A stretch of 64,000 bases of DNA from Terrabacter sp. MAHUQ-38 (GTDB lineage Bacteria; Actinomycetota; Actinomycetes; Actinomycetales; Dermatophilaceae): assembly GCF_014518425.1 (NCBI RefSeq), contig NZ_JACVCU010000001.1:992001-1056000 (forward strand), written 5' to 3'. Under the pieces are notes generated by a model. The model ran no database searches. It saw only the letters and a list, made by a program, of their open reading frames with translations, and had not been told where the DNA came from. Shown in pieces: positions 59,876 through 64,000 of this stretch (the stretch's first letter is position 1; each line of letters opens with the position of its first letter). The position numbers and the translations under genes were made by a program.

Positions 59876-61510
59876 ATGAGGCGTCCTTCCACCCGCACCG
59901 CGAGCGTCGTCGGAACGCTCGGCGCCGTCGTCGGCTCATTCCTCGTCGGCAGCGCCGCGCCGGCCCTCGCCCACGGCGACTCCGGCGGCCGCCACGACCA
60001 GACGCTGAGACCGCGCACCCAGTTCGTCATGGCGCCCGACGGCTCGTCCGGGGCGACGGAGCGCGGCGCCGGCATCCCCAACATCGACTCCGTCAAGAAG
60101 ACGATCTACGCGTACTACGGCGACCCCGGCACGGGCCTGGCCAACCGCACGTCGTCGCCATACATCAGCGAGATGCGGTCGATCACCGCGGGACTCCGTG
60201 CCACCTTGCAGAAGAAGCTCGACGCCGCCGAGGCCGCCGGCCGGAAGCCGGCCATCGTGCTCGACGCGGATGACACGACCCTGTGGACCTACGACATGGA
60301 GGTCGCGGACATGAAGTTCGTCTTCGACCCGACCCGCCAGGACTACTGGGTGCAGAACAAGCTCTTCCCGGCGACGCCCGGCATGGTCGACCTCGTCAAC
60401 GAGGCTGACGCCATGGGGTTCGAGATCTTCGGGCTGACCGGGCGCGGGGCGTCCCAGAAGGACGCGACGGTCGGCAACCTCAAGGACGTCGGCTACAACG
60501 CGTTCACCCCCGACCACTACTTCACGAAGTGGGCCGGCTCGACCCCACCGGACTACATCACGTGCGTCACGGCGAAGTGCACCACGGTCGAGTACAAGGC
60601 CGGCACGCGCCGGCACATCGAGCAGGACCTCGGCTACGACATCGTCCTCAACATCGGCGACCAGTGGTCCGACCTGCAGGGCGGCTACGCCGACCAGAGC
60701 GTCAAGCTGCCGAACCCCACCTACTACCTGCCGTCGCCGAACCTCCCGGGCGTCCACGAGCCGCGGCTCGCGCCTCGGACGACGTTCACCATGAAGCCCG
60801 ACGGCTCGAGTGGGCTGACGGAGGGCGGAGAGGGCATCCCCAACATCGACTCGGTCAAGAAGACGATCGCGACGTACTACGGCGACCCCGGCACCGGCAT
60901 CGCCGACAAGACGACGTCGCCGTACATCAACGAGCTCGCCGCCCTCGAGCACCGCAACGCCCAGCGCCTCGTCAGCGAGTGCCGCCAGGGCGTGCGCAAA
61001 GGCACGAGGCCCGCTGTCGTCCTCGACGCGGACGACACGACCCTGTGGACCTACGACATGGAGGTCGCGGACATGAAGTTCGTCTTCAACCCGACCCGCC
61101 AGGACTACTGGGTGCAGCACAAGCTCTTCCCCGCGACGCCCGGAATGCCTTCTCTCGTCAAGGCCGTCGCCGGTGCAGGCTGCGCGGTCATCGGCCTCAC
61201 CGGTCGGAACAGCGGGCAGAAGGAGGCCACGCTCGCCAACCTCCGCGAGCAGGGCTACCCCCAGTTCACGAGCGAGCTCTACTTCACGAAGTGGCGCAGC
61301 GGCGAGACGCCACCCGCGTACATGCAGGGCCACTGTGCGGCGTACCCCACGTGCACGACCATCGAGTACAAGTCGACGACGCGCGCGCACATCGAGGGGG
61401 ACCTCGGCTACGACGTCGTCGCCAACTTCGGCGACCAGTACAGCGACCTCATCGGCGGCAGCGCCGACCGTGCCGTCAAGCTGCCCAACCCGACCTACTA
61501 CCTGCCCTGA
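59876..61510 (+). CDS. Secreted acid phosphatase with two tandem HAD (subclass IIIB) domains
   Basis: A 544-residue exported protein. The signal peptide ends near ALA at residue 32. Two homologous HAD phosphatase domains follow (about 40-285 and 290-544). Each starts with a GxGIPNIDSVKKTI segment and keeps nucleophile motif DADDTTLW, motif II GLTGR and the metal-binding GDQ(W/Y)SDL. Both should be active on phosphate esters outside the cell. Parts of the two copies are almost identical in DNA while others have diverged. GAGGTGATCCC lies before the ATG, with TAGCGT at 59831 as a normal -10 box. Confidence 0.9.
   Translation: MRRPSTRTASVVGTLGAVVGSFLVGSAAPALAHGDSGGRHDQTLRPRTQFVMAPDGSSGATERGAGIPNIDSVKKTIYAYYGDPGTGLANRTSSPYISEMRSITAGLRATLQKKLDAAEAAGRKPAIVLDADDTTLWTYDMEVADMKFVFDPTRQDYWVQNKLFPATPGMVDLVNEADAMGFEIFGLTGRGASQKDATVGNLKDVGYNAFTPDHYFTKWAGSTPPDYITCVTAKCTTVEYKAGTRRHIEQDLGYDIVLNIGDQWSDLQGGYADQSVKLPNPTYYLPSPNLPGVHEPRLAPRTTFTMKPDGSSGLTEGGEGIPNIDSVKKTIATYYGDPGTGIADKTTSPYINELAALEHRNAQRLVSECRQGVRKGTRPAVVLDADDTTLWTYDMEVADMKFVFNPTRQDYWVQHKLFPATPGMPSLVKAVAGAGCAVIGLTGRNSGQKEATLANLREQGYPQFTSELYFTKWRSGETPPAYMQGHCAAYPTCTTIEYKSTTRAHIEGDLGYDVVANFGDQYSDLIGGSADRAVKLPNPTYYLP
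60070..61147 (+). repeat. Internal duplication with patches of near-identity in the HAD gene
   Basis: Bases 60260-60385 and 61022-61147 differ at about 5 of 126 positions, including 54 identical bases in a row. The stretches starting at 60070 and 60834 are also close matches. The regions between are clearly diverged at the protein level. Confidence 0.85.
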
Positions 61511-61514
61511 CGCG

Positions 61515-62309
61515 TCAGCGCTCCTCGTGGGCGACGAAGCGGACGAGGTCGGCGACGGAGTCGACGACCCGGCTCGGTCGGTACGGGAAGCGCTCGATCT
61601 GCTCGCGCGACGTCGACCCGGTGAGCACGAGGACGCTGCGCAGGCCGGCCTCGAGACCGCTGATGATGTCGGTGTCCATGCGGTCGCCGACCATGATCGT
61701 GGTCTCCGAGTGGGCGTCGAGGCGGTTCAGGGCGCTGCGCATCATGAGCGGGTTGGGCTTGCCCACGTAGTACGGCTGGCGTCCGGTGGCCGTGCTGATG
61801 AGCGCGGCCACCGAACCGGTCGCGGGAAGCTTGCCTGCCGGGCTCGGGCCGCTCGGGTCGGGGTTCGTGGCGATGAAGCGAGCGCCGTTGTCGATCAAGC
61901 GGATCGCGCGCGTGATCGACTCGAACGAGTACGTGCGTGTCTCGCCGAGGACGACGTAGTCGGGGTTGCGCTCGGTCATGACGAAGCCGATGTCGTGCAT
62001 GGCCGTCGTGAGGCCGGCCTCGCCGACGACGTACGCCGAACCGCCCGGCCGCTGGTCGGCGAGGAACTGCGCCGTCGCGAGCGCTGACGTCCAGATCGCG
62101 TCCTCCGGCACGTCGATCCCGCTGCCCAGCAGGCGGGCTCGCAGGTCTCGAGGCGTGAAGATGGAGTTGTTCGTGAGGACGAGGAAACGCTTGCCGGATG
62201 CCTTGAGCGCCTCGACGAAGTCGGCGGCGCCGGGGATCGCCTCCTCCTCGTGGACGAGGACGCCGTCCATGTCGGTGAGCCAGGTCTCGACGGGGCGGTG
62301 GTGGGTCAT
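61515..62309 (-). CDS. HAD-IIA family sugar-phosphatase (NagD-like)
   Basis: A 264-residue HAD hydrolase with nucleophile motif TDMDGVLV (residues 12-19), motif II VLTNNS, a C2a cap domain and motif IV VGDRMDTDI. NagD-type enzymes dephosphorylate nucleotides and sugar phosphates. CAGAAT on the minus strand ends exactly 7 bases before the ATG, so it is probably leaderless. It is convergent with the acid phosphatase; the two stops lie in the palindrome CTGACGCGTCAG. Confidence 0.92.
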   Translation of the reverse strand: MTHHRPVETWLTDMDGVLVHEEEAIPGAADFVEALKASGKRFLVLTNNSIFTPRDLRARLLGSGIDVPEDAIWTSALATAQFLADQRPGGSAYVVGEAGLTTAMHDIGFVMTERNPDYVVLGETRTYSFESITRAIRLIDNGARFIATNPDPSGPSPAGKLPATGSVAALISTATGRQPYYVGKPNPLMMRSALNRLDAHSETTIMVGDRMDTDIISGLEAGLRSVLVLTGSTSREQIERFPYRPSRVVDSVADLVRFVAHEER

Positions 62310-62315
62310 GGGGAC

Positions 62316-62321
62316 ATTCTG
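62316..62321 (-). promoter_or_regulatory. -10 box CAGAAT of a leaderless promoter (NagD-like)
   Basis: CAGAAT on the minus strand ends 7 bases before ATG 62309. Confidence 0.5.
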
Positions 62322-62354
62322 TCGGCTGAGCCCGCCGCTCGACGCTCAGAAAGC

Positions 62355-63551
62355 TCAGGACGCGGACTGCGCGATGGCGAGGTCGACCCGGTCGGCGGTG
62401 AGGGCGTGCTGGATGACCATCGTCGCGGCGCCGATGACGCCGGCCTGGACCCCGGTCGTGGCCGGGACGATCTGGAGCACTCCCGTGGCGAGGGGGAGCG
62501 AGCGGCCGTAGACGACCTCGCGCACGCCGGCGATGAGGCTCTCGCCCGCCTGCACGAGCGAGCCGCCGATGACGATGACCGAGGGGTTGAGCAGGCTGAC
62601 GCACGTGGCGAGCACCTCGCCGATGGTGCGACCGGCCTGGCGCACGGCCAGTGCAGCCGGGATGTTGCCGCCACGGACGAGCTCGACGATGTCGGTGTTG
62701 GACTCGGCGAGGATGTCGATCTGCTTGAGCGCCTTGGAGATCGCCGGACCGCTGGCCACGGCCTCGAGGCACCCGGTGTTGCCGCAGGAGCAGAGCACCT
62801 CCGGTGCATGCGGCGCGGCGACGTGGCCGAGGTCGCCGGCTGCGCCGACGGCACCGCGGTGCAGCCGGCCGCCACTGATGATGCCCGCGCCGATACCGGT
62901 GGCGACCTTGACGAAGAGGAGGTGCTCGACGTCGGGGTGGGCCATCGCGTGCTCGCCGAGGGCCATGATGTTGACGTCGTTGTCGACGAGGACCGGCACG
63001 TCGAAGTCGCGCCGGACGTGGGCCGGCACGTCGTAGCCGTCCCAGCCCGGCATGATCGGCGGGCGCATCGGCCGACCGCTCGAGTGCTCGACAGGGCCGG
63101 GCACGCCGATGCCGATGCCGATGAGGTCGCGCGGCTCGCGCCCGGCCTGATCGAGCAGGCGGTGGGTCGTCGCCACCAGCCAGTCGAGGACCACCTCCGG
63201 TCCGTCGGTGATGTCGAGGCGCTCGGCGATCTCGCTGAGCGGCCGACCGCTGAGGTCGGTGAGGGCGACCCGTCCGTGCGTGGCGCCGATGTCGGCCCCG
63301 ACGACGACCCGCGCCTCGGGGTTGAAGGCGAAGCGGACGGGCGGACGGCCGCCCGTGCTGGCGGCCTCTCCGCTCGGAGCGAGCAGCCCGGTCGCGAGCA
63401 GGGCGTCGACACGCGCGCCCACGGTCGACCGAGCCAGGCCGGTCAGCTTGGCGAGCTCGGCCCGCGTGCGCGGCGTCTCGTCGCGGAGCAGCTGCAGCAG
63501 CTCGCCCGCTCCACTCACGGCATACGCGGACGACGTCGACTCTGGGCGCAC
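62355..63551 (-). CDS. ROK-family transcriptional regulator
   Basis: A 398-residue regulator with an N-terminal winged helix (TRAELAKLTGLARSTVGARV) and a C-terminal sugar-kinase-like ROK domain: ADIGATHGRVAL (phosphate loop), the GHVAAPHAPEVLCSCGNTGCLEA zinc-binding region (in part: CSCGNTGC) and DNDVN. It is divergent from a sugar ABC ATPase gene, so it probably represses that import operon in response to a sugar or sugar phosphate. GTG 63551 is the only upstream start but has no good ribosome site. Confidence 0.9.
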   Translation of the reverse strand: MRPESTSSAYAVSGAGELLQLLRDETPRTRAELAKLTGLARSTVGARVDALLATGLLAPSGEAASTGGRPPVRFAFNPEARVVVGADIGATHGRVALTDLSGRPLSEIAERLDITDGPEVVLDWLVATTHRLLDQAGREPRDLIGIGIGVPGPVEHSSGRPMRPPIMPGWDGYDVPAHVRRDFDVPVLVDNDVNIMALGEHAMAHPDVEHLLFVKVATGIGAGIISGGRLHRGAVGAAGDLGHVAAPHAPEVLCSCGNTGCLEAVASGPAISKALKQIDILAESNTDIVELVRGGNIPAALAVRQAGRTIGEVLATCVSLLNPSVIVIGGSLVQAGESLIAGVREVVYGRSLPLATGVLQIVPATTGVQAGVIGAATMVIQHALTADRVDLAIAQSAS

Positions 63552-63558
63552 CCTTCAA

Positions 63559-63652
63559 GTCAAGCACACGCGGCTTCCACCTGCCATTCAGTCGGCTTTT
63601 TCGTGTCGGCACAAAACTTTTGCTTGACGCACCGACAAAAGTGGGACACGGT
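63559..63652. promoter_or_regulatory. Divergent control region: inverted GTCAAGCA sites and an ABC-gene promoter
   Basis: GTCAAGCA (63559-63566) and its exact complement TGCTTGAC (63621-63628) bracket an unusually AT-rich gap and are candidate ROK-binding sites. The right copy overlaps a -35 TTGACG (63624-63629), followed after 17 bases by CACGGT (63647-63652), 8 bases before the ABC ATPase ATG. Confidence 0.6.
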
Positions 63653-63659
63653 GTGACGC

Positions 63660-64000
63660 ATGGAATCTCGACGGCGAGATGCGGCCGACCTCCCGCTTCT
63701 GCGAATGACCAACGTGGTCAAGCGTTTTCCGGGGGTCGTTGCCCTGGGTGGCGTGGACCTCGACGTCCTGCCCGGTGAGGTGCACTGCCTGCTCGGCCAG
63801 AACGGTGCCGGCAAGAGCACGCTCATCAAGGTGCTCGCCGGCGTCCACGAGGCCGACGAAGGCACCATCGAGTGGTCGGGGGAGGAGGTCACGCTCCACC
63901 ACCCGCAGGCCGCCATGGACCTCGGCGTCGCGACGATGTACCAGGAGCTCGACCTCGTCGAGGGCCTCACCGTCGCCGAGAACATCTTCCTCGGCCACGA
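63660..64000 (+). CDS. Sugar ABC transporter ATP-binding protein, N-terminal part (cut by window edge)
   Basis: The first 113 residues of a CUT2-type (RbsA/MglA/XylG) ATPase. The Walker A motif GQNGAGKST is complete and the Q-loop region MYQELDLVEGLTVAENIFLG is characteristic of CUT2 ATPases. The rest, including the signature motif and the second ATPase half, is beyond the window. It is divergent from the ROK regulator and is likely the first gene of a monosaccharide import operon. Confidence 0.9.
   Translation, partial: MESRRRDAADLPLLRMTNVVKRFPGVVALGGVDLDVLPGEVHCLLGQNGAGKSTLIKVLAGVHEADEGTIEWSGEEVTLHHPQAAMDLGVATMYQELDLVEGLTVAENIFLGH

Noticed and set aside
1-64000. tRNA, rRNA or riboswitch genes
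   Set aside because: Nothing with a convincing cloverleaf, conserved rRNA sequence or known aptamer core was seen by eye; small RNAs cannot be excluded.

Overview
The window is very GC-rich chromosomal DNA with dense gene packing, frequent GTG starts, ATGA/GTGA stop-start overlaps and few intergenic gaps over 200 bases. This points to an actinobacterium, probably Micrococcales. The gene content and the recurring word CGGCATAC would suit Intrasporangiaceae, but that placement is inference. I saw no insertion sequence, prophage, tRNA, rRNA or CRISPR array. Both ends cut through genes.

Layout. 1-3300: the end of an unknown gene, an NAD-dependent epimerase, and an opposing pair (beta-propeller-like and phasin-like proteins). 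3453-7624: a compact cluster for a prenylated phenolic lipid (UbiA prenyltransferase, type III polyketide synthase, ICMT-family methyltransferase, FAD hydroxylase, IPP isomerase), laid out like the agq cluster of Actinoplanes missouriensis. 7654-11251: small housekeeping and membrane proteins. 11427-14240: a DesK/NarL-type two-component system with a GSGD-repeat membrane protein. 14278-21754: an MT0933-like protein, a tandem GNAT, a secreted M6 metalloprotease, an inositol-monophosphatase-family enzyme, a BenE transporter and a hemerythrin. 21918-29927: a lipase with an unknown partner, VOC protein, arylamine N-acetyltransferase, a Y-family polymerase, DoxX, a GH16-like protein, patatin, and an ECF41-type sigma factor. 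A face-to-face pair of ECF41-type promoters (TGTCACA-N16-CGTC) separates that sigma gene from a VOC/PPOX gene pair.

Two carbohydrate-utilisation loci follow. 31102-39150 holds a LacI regulator with its operator, a CUT1 ABC transporter, a Tat-exported GH144/PF10091 glucanase and a cytoplasmic GH3 enzyme; the best guess for the substrate is beta-1,2-glucan. 44762-54081 holds a divergent LacI regulator, GH51 arabinofuranosidase, a CUT1 transporter and two exported GH43 enzymes, consistent with arabinan or arabinoxylan use. In both, exported enzymes cut the polymer, a lipoprotein-dependent importer takes up oligomers, and signal-less enzymes finish the job inside. Neither locus encodes an ATPase. 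Between them lie a copper-type mini-operon (DUF4396, DUF6153, DUF305) with a CsoR-like operator over a perfect TATAAT, and a large cyclase-NTPase-TPR protein.

54275-64000 holds an ECF sigma/anti-sigma pair, a family-5 uracil-DNA glycosylase, a 33-codon remnant of a VOC gene, small proteins, an AlkZ-like winged-helix protein, a tandem-duplicated HAD phosphatase, a NagD-like HAD, a ROK regulator and the start of a sugar ABC ATPase.

Two window-wide signals stand out. Many genes are probably leaderless: the last T of a NANNNT -10 box sits exactly 7 bases before the start codon. The word CGGCATAC/GTATGCCG is strongly over-represented, even inside genes, where it forces rare codons.
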